Part shown: piece by piece, positions 44,276 through 51,182 of the stretch
How positions within the stretch are numbered: the first letter of the stretch is position 1
Layout of the letters: each line of letters starts with the position of its first letter
DNA from: Paraferrimonas sedimenticola
GTDB lineage: Bacteria > Pseudomonadota > Gammaproteobacteria > Enterobacterales > Shewanellaceae
Assembly: GCF_002282855.1 (NCBI RefSeq)
Contig: NZ_NRIR01000009.1
Location: 1-64,000 of the forward strand
Length of the DNA: 64,000 bases
Direction: 5' to 3'
Program-made: the position numbers and the translations under genes
The notes under the pieces: model-generated
What the model was told of the DNA's origin: nothing
What the model saw: only the letters and a program-made list of their open reading frames with translations
Databases searched by the model: none

Positions 44276-44288
44276 CTATTTCGATAAG

Positions 44289-44317
44289 ACGCTCAACCGA
44301 AAGGTTGGGCGTTTTTT
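44289..44317 (+). terminator. Terminator after the first tRNA-Tyr
   Basis: ACGCTCAACC GAAA GGTTGGGCGT followed by TTTTT, directly behind the tRNA. Confidence 0.85.
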
Positions 44318-44422
44318 CGTTTTAGCGCGTTTCTCGAATTAGGGAAATGTGGCGGCTGAAATGTGGTTTGCACAAAAACAAGCCAGTCGGCAGCCAATGC
44401 GCAGAATTAGCCTTTGGTAGGC

Positions 44423-44451
44423 TTTACTTTGCCAGGCCAATTCACTACTAT
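44423..44451 (+). promoter_or_regulatory. Promoter of the second tRNA-Tyr
   Basis: TTTACT (44423-44428), 17-base spacer, TACTAT (44446-44451). Confidence 0.6.
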
Positions 44452-44464
44452 GCACTGCACTCGT

Positions 44465-44549
<85 letters not shown>

Positions 44550-44560
44550 CTATTTCGAGT

Positions 44561-44592
44561 CAAAAAGCCCAACCTTTCGGTTGGGCTTTTTG
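44561..44592 (+). terminator. Terminator after the second tRNA-Tyr
   Basis: AAAAAGCCCAACC TTTC GGTTGGGCTTTTT; a strong stem with flanking A/T runs. Confidence 0.85.
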
Positions 44593-44678
44593 CTGTCTAC
44601 CTCAAACATATTTCCGTATAAATCCAATCACATACTGGTTATGCTAACGATTGCGATTCAAACCAAGGGAAATACTCA

Positions 44679-45281
44679 GTGCTCGCCTACTTCGCCGGAT
44701 TCGGCCTCGGTCTTTCGTTGATTTTCGCCATTGGCGCGCAAAACGCATTTGTCCTTAAACAAGGTCTTCAGCGCCAACACGTGTTCTTGGTTTGCGCAAT
44801 TTGCGCTGGTTCCGATGCTATTTTAATTGGTGCAGGTGTTGGAGGCTTTGCCACTTTCTTAAGCCACTACCCTTGGGTGGAAACTTGGGCGCGATACGCT
44901 GGGGCGGCTTTGTTGCTGGGGTACGCCAGTTTGAGTTTTCACAGCGCCGCGGTGAATCGCCACAGGTTAACCGTTTCCGACAACCGTGCGCCGGCCTCTA
45001 AGTGGAAAGTCGCCGCGCTCACTTTGGCTTTTACCTGGCTTAACCCTCACGTATATCTAGATACCGTGTTATTAATCGGCGGGATCTCCACCCAATTTGC
45101 CGATGCCCTGCCGCAGTTTACCTCAGGCGCCATCACCGCCTCGTTCGTGTTCTTTTTCTCGCTAGGCTACGGCGCGCGATTGTTGACGCCCATTTTTGAG
45201 CGTCCCAGCGCGTGGCGAGTGTTTGAAACCTGCTTGGGCCTGTTAATGACCCTGTTGGCCATCGGCTTGATTTGGGGTTAG
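44679..45281 (+). CDS. argO: LysE/ArgO-family amino acid exporter
   Basis: 200-residue inner-membrane exporter with about six helices. Family motif GLGLSLIFAIGAQNAFVLKQGL at the N-terminus (key part AIGAQNAFVLKQG), then CAICAGSDAILIGAGVGG and TFTWLNPHVYLDT-like AFTWLNPHVYLDTVLL. These are the LysE signatures seen in ArgO (arginine export). The substrate, arginine or lysine, is inferred. GTG start at 44679 with AAGGGA upstream. Its stop overlaps that of queE by 4 bases. Confidence 0.88.
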   Translation: MLAYFAGFGLGLSLIFAIGAQNAFVLKQGLQRQHVFLVCAICAGSDAILIGAGVGGFATFLSHYPWVETWARYAGAALLLGYASLSFHSAAVNRHRLTVSDNRAPASKWKVAALTLAFTWLNPHVYLDTVLLIGGISTQFADALPQFTSGAITASFVFFFSLGYGARLLTPIFERPSAWRVFETCLGLLMTLLAIGLIWG

Positions 45282-45943
45282 TCGATGTTGAGGTACTTGT
45301 GGGTTTGCACAGACAGACGCCAATTGCGCTGAATACAGGTATCGATCGCCAGTTGAGTCGCCGCATGCTTTTGGCTAATGGGCTGCAAACAAACGCTTTT
45401 ATCTGAAGTATCAATGTCAGCCAAGAGTTGGTCTAACTGGTCGATGTGCGCTTGACGAGCCACTGGGTGTTTAATCTCATCCGCTCGCGCTAACGCTTGA
45501 GTTAGCACCGCCTTGCCGCCTTTCATGTCGACTTTAGGCGACACGGTCACATAGGTGTCGTCACTGACCAGTACCGGGTAAGTGCCACTGGTTTCGATTT
45601 GGCAACGAAACCCCTTGGCCTCAAGCGCGTGAGTCAAAGGTCTCAAGTCGTGCATACAAGGCTCACCGCCTGTGATAACTACCCATTTCGCCTGATAATT
45701 GCCTTGCGACAAGCGGTCCGCCAAATTCTGCGCCGATAGATTAGCCCAGCGGCCAACACTACCATCCACTTGCATTACCTCGATTTCTACCACTTGATTG
45801 GCCGGGTCTAATTCCCAGGTGTGCATGGTGTCACACCAAGGGCAACCCACATCACAGCCTTGCAAGCGCACAAAAATCGAAGGCACGCCGCAATGACTGC
45901 CTTCACCTTGAATGGTTTCGAAAACTTCGTTTACAGGATACAA
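45278..45943 (-). CDS. queE: 7-carboxy-7-deazaguanine synthase
   Basis: Radical SAM enzyme of queuosine synthesis, converting CPH4 to CDG. 221 residues. The N-terminus YPVNEVFETIQGEG is diagnostic. The cluster-binding cysteines are in CDVGCPWCDT (a CxxxCxxC type with the family's spacing), and TGGEPCMHDL follows. The end WRLSVQTHKYLNID matches E. coli QueE. The start appears to be TTG at 45943 with only a weak AGTGA upstream. Divergent from queC, the next enzyme in the pathway. Confidence 0.94.
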   Translation of the reverse strand: MYPVNEVFETIQGEGSHCGVPSIFVRLQGCDVGCPWCDTMHTWELDPANQVVEIEVMQVDGSVGRWANLSAQNLADRLSQGNYQAKWVVITGGEPCMHDLRPLTHALEAKGFRCQIETSGTYPVLVSDDTYVTVSPKVDMKGGKAVLTQALARADEIKHPVARQAHIDQLDQLLADIDTSDKSVCLQPISQKHAATQLAIDTCIQRNWRLSVQTHKYLNID

Positions 45944-46033
45944 GCTAGATCACTCTTTGTTGAGAACCGCGCTAGTATAAATCATTGCGTTTATTGGCTA
46001 AACTAGCCGCGTGTTCATCCCAGAGAAAAAAAC

Positions 46034-46717
46034 ATGAAAACAGCGGTTGTAGTGTTTAGTGGCGGCCAAGATTCCACCACTTGCCTAGTAAAAGCTTTGG
46101 ACGAGTACGATTTAGTCCACGCCATTACCTTTGATTATGGTCAGCGACATAAGCAAGAAATCCAGGTCGCCAAAGACTTGTGCAAACGCTTAGGCGTGGC
46201 TAGCCACAAAGTGATGGATGTTGGCTTGCTCAACCAACTTGCGGCCTCTGCGTTAACCCGCGACCAGATCCCTGTTTCTAATGACCTAATGGACAATGGC
46301 CTACCTAACACTTTTGTTCCTGGGCGCAATATTCTGTTTTTAACTCTGGCGGGTATTTTTGCTTACCAAGTGGGCGCCGAGTCGGTGATTACCGGCGTGT
46401 GTGAAACCGATTACTCTGGTTACCCTGACTGTCGCAATTCCTTTGTACAAAAGCTCGAACAAGCTTTGGTGCTTGGCATGGACCGCGAATTGTCATTAGA
46501 AACTCCGCTTATGTGGCTCAACAAGGCGGAGACTTGGGCGCTTGCCGATAAGTATGGCGCCCTGGATATGGTCAGAACCGACACACTAACCTGCTACAAC
46601 GGCATTGTTGGTGATGGCTGCGGCGAATGCCCAAGCTGCCAATTGCGCTCTCAAGGCTTGGCTGAGTACCTAGCCGACAAACCTAAACACCAAAGCGCAC
46701 TGCAGGGTCGATGCTAA
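46034..46717 (+). CDS. queC: 7-cyano-7-deazaguanine synthase
   Basis: ATP-dependent conversion of CDG to preQ0. 227 residues. N-terminal PP-loop [12 protein letters not shown] and the C-terminal zinc site [19 protein letters not shown] (four cysteines) are present. Divergent from queE over 90 bases; the two may be coregulated. No preQ1 riboswitch is evident. The last codons overlap the rhombosortase gene by 7 bases. Confidence 0.96.
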   Translation: MKTAVVVFSGGQDSTTCLVKALDEYDLVHAITFDYGQRHKQEIQVAKDLCKRLGVASHKVMDVGLLNQLAASALTRDQIPVSNDLMDNGLPNTFVPGRNILFLTLAGIFAYQVGAESVITGVCETDYSGYPDCRNSFVQKLEQALVLGMDRELSLETPLMWLNKAETWALADKYGALDMVRTDTLTCYNGIVGDGCGECPSCQLRSQGLAEYLADKPKHQSALQGRC

Positions 46718-47298
46718 ATCGATTAGCTAAGTGGTTTGGCCCGGTTTGGCCTATCTGGATGGGCGTCAGTGTCGTCGTTCTGCTGGCCAGTCTAGCTCTC
46801 CCTATTGACTGGCTAGACTACAATCGCCAGCTGATCGGCGAGGGCGAGTTTTGGCGCTTGTATAGCGGCCATTTCACCCACACCAATCACTGGCATCTAC
46901 TGATGAACCTCGCTGGGTTATTAGTACTTGCCGCTTTACACGGCATGCATTATCGCAACGCCAGTCTGTTGAGTTTGTTGCTCTGTGGTCCCCTGCTTAT
47001 CAGTGCCGGCTTATGGTTTTATTACCCTGACACTCAGCTCTACGTGGGGCTTAGTGGCTTATTACACGGCCTGTTTGCCTTTGGCGTGATTGCCGATATT
47101 AAACGCGGTTGGCGCAGCGGTTATCTGTTGGCTTTGGGGCTTGTGGTAAAACTGGGGTACGAGCTCAGCGCGGGTGCTAGCACTCAACTGGAAAGCTTGA
47201 TTCAGGCTCGAGTGGCTACCGAAAGCCACTGGCTGGGCGCCCTCGCGGGCACCCTTATCGCCTTGGTTTGGTTGGTGTTGGATCGAAAACCAAGCTAA
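46711..47298 (+). CDS. rrtA: Rhombosortase
   Basis: 195-residue intramembrane serine protease of the rhomboid superfamily with about six helices. The loop [13 protein letters not shown] is near residue 72. The catalytic serine is in GLSGLLHG near 117, the rhombosortase form of the GxSG motif, and the partner histidine in [10 protein letters not shown] near 176. Rhombosortases cleave GlyGly-CTERM tails on exported proteins. No GlyGly-CTERM protein is encoded in this window, so its substrates lie elsewhere. Overlaps queC by 7 bases and uvrB's stop by 4. Confidence 0.85.
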   Translation: MLNRLAKWFGPVWPIWMGVSVVVLLASLALPIDWLDYNRQLIGEGEFWRLYSGHFTHTNHWHLLMNLAGLLVLAALHGMHYRNASLLSLLLCGPLLISAGLWFYYPDTQLYVGLSGLLHGLFAFGVIADIKRGWRSGYLLALGLVVKLGYELSAGASTQLESLIQARVATESHWLGALAGTLIALVWLVLDRKPS

Positions 47299-49307
47299 CC
47301 CGCTAGCATCATGTCCTGACGCAAGCGTTGTACCTTATCTCTAAGCGCAGCGGCTTGCTCAAACTCTAGGTTCTTAGCGTGCTCCAGCATCTGTTTTTCT
47401 AGCTGTTCAATCGACTGAGTTAGCTCAGAGATGCTGACCTTACCTTGATTACTGGCGTGATAGTGTTCAGATACGCTCTCTGCCACTGAATCAGTGACTT
47501 TACTTGGCGCTTCCATCACGTCGGTAATCTTTTTGACCACGCCTTTTGGCGTAATGCCATTGGCTTCGTTGAACTCTTTTTGTACCTGACGTCGGCGCTG
47601 GGTTTCAGAAATGGCCCTTTCCATCGAGCCTGTCACCTTGTCCGCGTATAAAATCGCCTTGCCATTGAGGTTACGAGCAGCACGGCCTATGGTTTGGATC
47701 AAGGAGCGGTCTGAGCGCAAGAAGCCCTCTTTGTCGGCATCAAGAATGGCCACCAAAGACACCTCCGGCATATCCAGACCTTCTCGCAACAAGTTAATCC
47801 CAATCAGGACATCAAACTCACCAAGGCGCAGATCGCGAATAATCTCCATTCGCTCCACCGTATCGATGTCCGAGTGCAAGTAACGAACCCTTACCCCGTG
47901 TTCAGCAAAGTACTCGGTCAGGTCTTCTGCCATTCGCTTGGTTAAAGTGGTGACCAATACCCTTTCGTTGATAGCGCTGCGTTTGTTGATTTCTGACAGT
48001 AAATCATCCACTTGTACCGCCACAGGGCGAACTTCCACTTCGGGGTCAAGTAAGCCTGTTGGCCGCACGACCTGCTCTACCACGTCATCCGCCGAGTGTT
48101 CCAACTCGTACTTTCCGGGCGTCGCCGAGACGAAGATAGTTTGCGGCATCAGTGATTCGAATTCTTCAAATTTCAGCGGGCGGTTATCCAACGCTGAAGG
48201 TAATCTAAAGCCGTATTCCACGAGATTTTCTTTACGGCTGCGATCCCCTTTGTACATGCCCCCGACTTGAGACACGGTTACATGGGATTCATCAATAATG
48301 AGCAAGCCGTCTTTGGGTAAATAGTCCAGCAAGGTTGGCGGAGGCTCGCCTGGCGCACGCCCCGATAGGTAGCGCGAATAGTTTTCAATGCCCGAGCAAT
48401 AACCTAACTCGTTCATCATCTCTATGTCGTACTGAGTCCGCTCGGTAATGCGCTGCTCTTCAATCAGTTTGTGGTTGGCCAAGAACTGAGCTTTGCGCTC
48501 TCTGAGCTCTTCTTTAATGTGCTCAGAGGCCTCCTGAATTTTTTCTCTCGGCGTTACATAGTGAGTTTTCGGGTAAATTGTGGTTCGGCTGAGGTTTTTA
48601 GAAACAGCACCGGTCAGGGGGTCAAATAGGCTAATTCGCTCAACCTCGTCGTCGAATAGTTCGACGCGTACCGCCTCTTTTTCAGAATCCGCAGGAAAGA
48701 TATCGATAACTTCCCCGCGCACTCGAAACGTACCCCGCTGAAAATCCATATCGTTGCGGTTGTATTGCATTTCCGCCAGTCGCGCCAATATTTCACGCTG
48801 GCCCATGATGTCGCCGAGGCTGACGTGCAGCAACATCCGCATGTAGCTCTCAGGATCGCCCAACCCGTATATGGCTGATACCGACGCGACTAACACCACA
48901 TCGCGACGCTCGAGCAAGGCTTTGGTCGCCGACAAACGCATCTGCTCGATATGAGCGTTAATGGACGCGTCCTTTTCGATAAAGGTGTCAGTGGTCGGGA
49001 CATAGGCTTCTGGTTGGTAGTAGTCGTAGTAGGAAACGAAGTATTCCACTGAGTTGTGTGGGAAAAATTCTTTCATCTCACCGTAGAGCTGTGCCGCCAA
49101 AGTTTTATTCGGTGCAAGCAAAATAGCGGGACGATCCAACTCAGCAATCAGATTGGCGACAGTGAATGTCTTACCTGAGCCGGTAACCCCAAGCAAGGTC
49201 TGACACGCAAGACCAGACTCGATGCCGTCCTTTAGCTCTGCGATGGCCTTGGGTTGATCTCCGGCGGGCTTAAATTGGGAGACTAACTGGAATGATTTGT
49301 CTGACAT
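47295..49307 (-). CDS. uvrB: UvrABC system protein B
   Basis: Damage-verifying helicase-like subunit of nucleotide excision repair. 670 residues. Walker [15 protein letters not shown] is near residue 40. The damage-binding beta-hairpin [21 protein letters not shown] is near 92 (key part [12 protein letters not shown]). [11 protein letters not shown] is the helicase motif II. IGRAARN is motif VI, and the C-terminal UVR motif ([24 protein letters not shown]) binds UvrC. No clear LexA box is seen just upstream, but a pair of DnaA-box-like sequences lies about 360 bases upstream. Confidence 0.97.
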   Translation of the reverse strand: MSDKSFQLVSQFKPAGDQPKAIAELKDGIESGLACQTLLGVTGSGKTFTVANLIAELDRPAILLAPNKTLAAQLYGEMKEFFPHNSVEYFVSYYDYYQPEAYVPTTDTFIEKDASINAHIEQMRLSATKALLERRDVVLVASVSAIYGLGDPESYMRMLLHVSLGDIMGQREILARLAEMQYNRNDMDFQRGTFRVRGEVIDIFPADSEKEAVRVELFDDEVERISLFDPLTGAVSKNLSRTTIYPKTHYVTPREKIQEASEHIKEELRERKAQFLANHKLIEEQRITERTQYDIEMMNELGYCSGIENYSRYLSGRAPGEPPPTLLDYLPKDGLLIIDESHVTVSQVGGMYKGDRSRKENLVEYGFRLPSALDNRPLKFEEFESLMPQTIFVSATPGKYELEHSADDVVEQVVRPTGLLDPEVEVRPVAVQVDDLLSEINKRSAINERVLVTTLTKRMAEDLTEYFAEHGVRVRYLHSDIDTVERMEIIRDLRLGEFDVLIGINLLREGLDMPEVSLVAILDADKEGFLRSDRSLIQTIGRAARNLNGKAILYADKVTGSMERAISETQRRRQVQKEFNEANGITPKGVVKKITDVMEAPSKVTDSVAESVSEHYHASNQGKVSISELTQSIEQLEKQMLEHAKNLEFEQAAALRDKVQRLRQDMMLAG

Positions 49308-49945
49308 ACGAACCTAATTTTTAGACATTGGAGTAACTTACGAACGCTTCTTACTGACAACTATGTTGCAGAATGTTTAAATTTTAGTGAAAACCACTTC
49401 TAACGAGAACTTTGCCAAAATTTGTCCTCAAAATTGTCGATTCAGCAACATATATTACGGTGTACTTAAATTTAATTCACAAGCGATCGACTGCTGAAAT
49501 TTTACTCACCGCGATCGGCTAGTGTCAAAAATCCGCCGTCAAACCAAAATATATAAACCATTGTTTTTATTGTCATTTTTTAAATGCAATTAATTTTTTT
49601 GATTTTAACTTAAACGCAGATTCCACAAGGGTTTTAGCGCCATAATTGAGATTAATCAACAGGGTTATCCACAGAAACAGTGGATAACTGGCGCAAAGCC
49701 ATATAGCACAAGCATTTGCAGCACATCGAAGCCGTCATCGGATCATGGATCCAGAATATCCCCATAGCTTAACTCATTCCCGTCTAAGAAATCAGACCCC
49801 ACTTTGTGAGATTCTATTGCACACAGTCGAGATGACACTTGATCAGTTATTAGGCTTATATTCCAATCAATTGATTAAAGGCTAACCCTACTGCACACGC
49901 TTTAAACAAACGATCTAACATCCCCAACTTTTTTTGCAATCCTAG
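49308..49945. other. AT-rich intergenic region upstream of uvrB and the tRNA-Asn array
   Basis: No plausible gene. The stretch 49540-49620 is very A/T rich. GCGATCG occurs twice near 49483 and 49511 and further GATC sites near 49739 and 49747. The inverted DnaA-box-like pair at 49664-49688 is the most distinct element. The uvrB promoter must lie at the left end and the tRNA promoter at the right end. Confidence 0.5.
49664..49688. promoter_or_regulatory. Inverted DnaA-box-like pair
   Basis: GTTATCCAC (49664-49672) and GTGGATAAC (49680-49688) are perfect inverted arms separated by 7 bases. The left one continues as TTATCCACA, the DnaA consensus. The right one reads TTATCCACT on the minus strand, one mismatch. 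They sit next to the A/T-rich tract. Confidence 0.5.
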
Positions 49946-49974
49946 TTGACTCAAGCCCTGCCTAGTTTTACTAT
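49946..49974 (+). promoter_or_regulatory. Promoter of the tRNA-Asn array
   Basis: TTGACT (49946-49951), 17-base spacer, TACTAT (49969-49974), followed by a G/C-rich GCGCTCCG discriminator typical of stringently controlled stable-RNA promoters. It is 42 bases before the first tRNA-Asn. Confidence 0.75.
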
Positions 49975-50015
49975 GCGCTCCGTCTTCACGACATTGCTGT
50001 CACAAAGACTTTTGT

Positions 50016-50091
50016 TCCCCCTTAGTTCAGTCGGTAGAACGGTGGACTGTTAATCCATATGTCGCTGGTTCAAGTCCAGCAGGGGGAGCCA
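50016..50091 (+). tRNA. tRNA-Asn (GTT), copy 1
   Basis: 76 nt with CCA. Acceptor TCCCCCT/AGGGGGA, D arm with GTTCAGTCGGTAGAAC, anticodon loop CTGTTAA, T arm CTGGTTCAAGTCCAG. All arms pair fully. Confidence 0.95.
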
Positions 50092-50124
50092 CTTTATTTA
50101 AGTCGTTAGTTTTCTAACGCGAGT

Positions 50125-50194
50125 TCCCCGAACGGTGGACTGTACTGTTTCAAGTCGGCATATGCCGCTGAATCAAGTCCAGCAGGGGGAGCCA
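50125..50194 (+). pseudogene. Truncated, rearranged tRNA-Asn derivative A1
   Basis: 70 nt. The 5' TCCCC and the 3' AGTCCAGCAGGGGGAGCCA of tRNA-Asn are kept, but the D arm (about 17 bases) is deleted. The anticodon region is replaced by GTACTGTTTCAAGTCGGCAT. The result can pair as TCCCC/GGGGA, GGACT/AGTCC, TTCA/TGAA and CGGCA/TGCCG, a single elongated hairpin rather than a cloverleaf. Confidence 0.7.
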
Positions 50195-50251
50195 CTTTAT
50201 TAAAGTCGCTGAAGTTTCGGCGAAAGATTAGCTAGCTCAACTAGCTGCGAT

Positions 50252-50327
50252 TCCCCCTTAGTTCAGTCGGTAGAACGGTGGACTGTTAATCCATATGTCG
50301 CTGGTTCAAGTCCAGCAGGGGGAGCCA
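50252..50327 (+). tRNA. tRNA-Asn (GTT), copy 2
   Basis: 76 nt, identical to copy 1 including CCA. Confidence 0.95.
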
Positions 50328-50360
50328 CTTTATTTAAGTCGCTAGTTTTCTAACGCGAGT

Positions 50361-50430
50361 TCCCCGAACGGTGGACTGTACTGTTTCAAGTCGGCATATG
50401 TCGCTGAATCAAGTCCAGCAGGGGGAGCCA
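50361..50430 (+). pseudogene. Truncated tRNA-Asn derivative A2
   Basis: 70 nt; same as A1 except that the inner stem arm is TGTCG instead of TGCCG, which changes a G-C pair to G-U and keeps the stem. Confidence 0.7.
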
Positions 50431-50486
50431 CTTTATTTAAGTCGCTGAATTTTAGCGCAAGATTTGCTAGCTATACTAGCTACTAT

Positions 50487-50562
50487 TCCCCCTTAGTTCA
50501 GTCGGTAGAACGGTGGACTGTTAATCCATATGTCGCTGGTTCAAGTCCAGCAGGGGGAGCCA
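50487..50562 (+). tRNA. tRNA-Asn (GTT), copy 3
   Basis: 76 nt, identical to copies 1 and 2. TATACT at 50472-50477 just upstream might be an additional -10, without a convincing -35. It is followed by the first of four similar terminators. Confidence 0.95.
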
Positions 50563-50573
50563 CTTTAAAGAAG

Positions 50574-50599
50574 AAGCCATTCGCAAGAGTGGCTTTTTT
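50574..50599 (+). terminator. Terminator T1 behind tRNA-Asn copy 3
   Basis: AAGCCATTC GCAA GAGTGGCTT with one G-U pair, then a T-run. Expected to end most transcripts from the upstream promoter. Confidence 0.8.
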
Positions 50600-50620
50600 G
50601 TTTTTAGCGCTCCAAGAAAA

Positions 50621-50686
50621 GAACGGTGGACTGTACTGTTACCAATCCGGCATATGTCGCTGGTTCAAGTCCAGCAGGGGGAGCCA
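50621..50686 (+). pseudogene. Truncated tRNA-Asn derivative B1
   Basis: 66 nt from GAACGGTGGACTG to GCCA. It lacks the acceptor 5' strand and D arm. Pairings available: GGACT/AGTCC, ACCA/TGGT and CGGCA/TGTCG. The T-arm sequence CTGGTTCAAGTCCAG is that of the intact tRNA. Confidence 0.7.
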
Positions 50687-50697
50687 CTTTAAAGAAG

Positions 50698-50723
50698 AAG
50701 CCATTCGCAAGAGTGGCTTTTTT
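50698..50723 (+). terminator. Terminator T2 of the 124-bp repeat
   Basis: Same sequence as T1, 124 bases further on. Confidence 0.75.
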
Positions 50724-50744
50724 GTTTTTAGCGCTCCAAGAAAA

Positions 50745-50810
50745 GAACGGTGGACTGTACTGTTACCAATCCGGCATATGTCGCTGGTTCAAGTCCAGCA
50801 GGGGGAGCCA
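50745..50810 (+). pseudogene. Truncated tRNA-Asn derivative B2
   Basis: 66 nt, identical to B1. Confidence 0.7.
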
Positions 50811-50821
50811 CTTTAAAGAAG

Positions 50822-50847
50822 AAGCCATTCGCAAGAGTGGCTTTTTT
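50822..50847 (+). terminator. Terminator T3 of the 124-bp repeat
   Basis: Same sequence as T1. Confidence 0.75.
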
Positions 50848-50868
50848 GTTTTTAGCGCTCCAAGAAAA

Positions 50869-50933
50869 GAACGGTGGACTGTACTGTTACCAATCCGGCA
50901 TATGTCGCTGGTTCAAGTCCAGCGGGGGAGCCA
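50869..50933 (+). pseudogene. Truncated tRNA-Asn derivative B3
   Basis: 65 nt; as B1 but CAGCGGGGGAG in place of CAGCAGGGGGAG (one base lost). Confidence 0.7.
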
Positions 50934-50944
50934 CTTTAAAGAAG

Positions 50945-50970
50945 AAGCCACTCGCAAGAGTGGCTTTTTT
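50945..50970 (+). terminator. Terminator T4 closing the array
   Basis: AAGCCACTC GCAA GAGTGGCTT, a perfect nine-base stem, followed by TTTT. Confidence 0.85.
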
Positions 50971-51182
50971 GTTTCTGTCTCCTCGGAGAAGACTCATGGC
51001 TCTGCGAGTTCCGTTTGATTAAAAGCATTTAAAACGACCCTGCCCCCTTTCTATTTCACTCACGCATTCAGTTGGTATTTTTCGATTACTTAGTTAATGG
51101 ATTGTGGTACTTTTTCAACTGTGCGCAAAGCCACTGCAGATAGCCGTGGCAAAATAACTCTAATCAAAGGACTGACGTTGCC

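Larger units (their letters stand above)
50016..50486 (+). repeat. Two tandem copies of a 236-bp tRNA-Asn unit
   Basis: Each unit holds one intact tRNA-Asn, a spacer of about 33 bases, a 70-nt truncated tRNA derivative and a second spacer ending GCTAGCT...CTAGCT. Intact genes start at 50016, 50252 and 50487, giving periods of 236 and 235. The units are nearly identical. Confidence 0.85.
50574..50970 (+). repeat. 124-bp tandem repeat: terminator plus tRNA-Asn 3' derivative
   Basis: Three full units (124, 124 and 123 bases) and a fourth terminator. Each unit is terminator, a linker TTTAGCGCTCCAAGAAAA, then a 66-nt tRNA-Asn derivative and CACTTTAAAGAAG. The units are almost identical; the third derivative has lost one base near its 3' end, and the last terminator has one T-to-C change that improves its stem. 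Confidence 0.9.

Noticed and set aside
45944-46033. preQ1 riboswitch between queE and queC
   Set aside because: The 90-base gap lacks the pseudoknot pattern and is too short to hold leaders for both divergent genes.
49308-49400. LexA box for uvrB
   Set aside because: No CTGT-N8-ACAG match is visible in the expected promoter region.
50016-50970. Possible CRISPR array
   Set aside because: The periods are 236 and 124 bases, the repeats are tRNA-derived, the spacers are not unique, and no cas gene is nearby.
50016-50970. Integrated mobile element at tRNA-Asn
   Set aside because: Repeated tRNA 3' ends look like attachment sites, but no integrase or cargo gene lies between any of them.
50589-51022. 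Overlapping open frames of 75-130 codons with repeated peptide units
   Set aside because: They are read-through of the tRNA-Asn derivative and terminator repeats; the peptide pattern (YQSGICRWFKSS) is a familiar translation of tRNA sequence, with no ribosome site.
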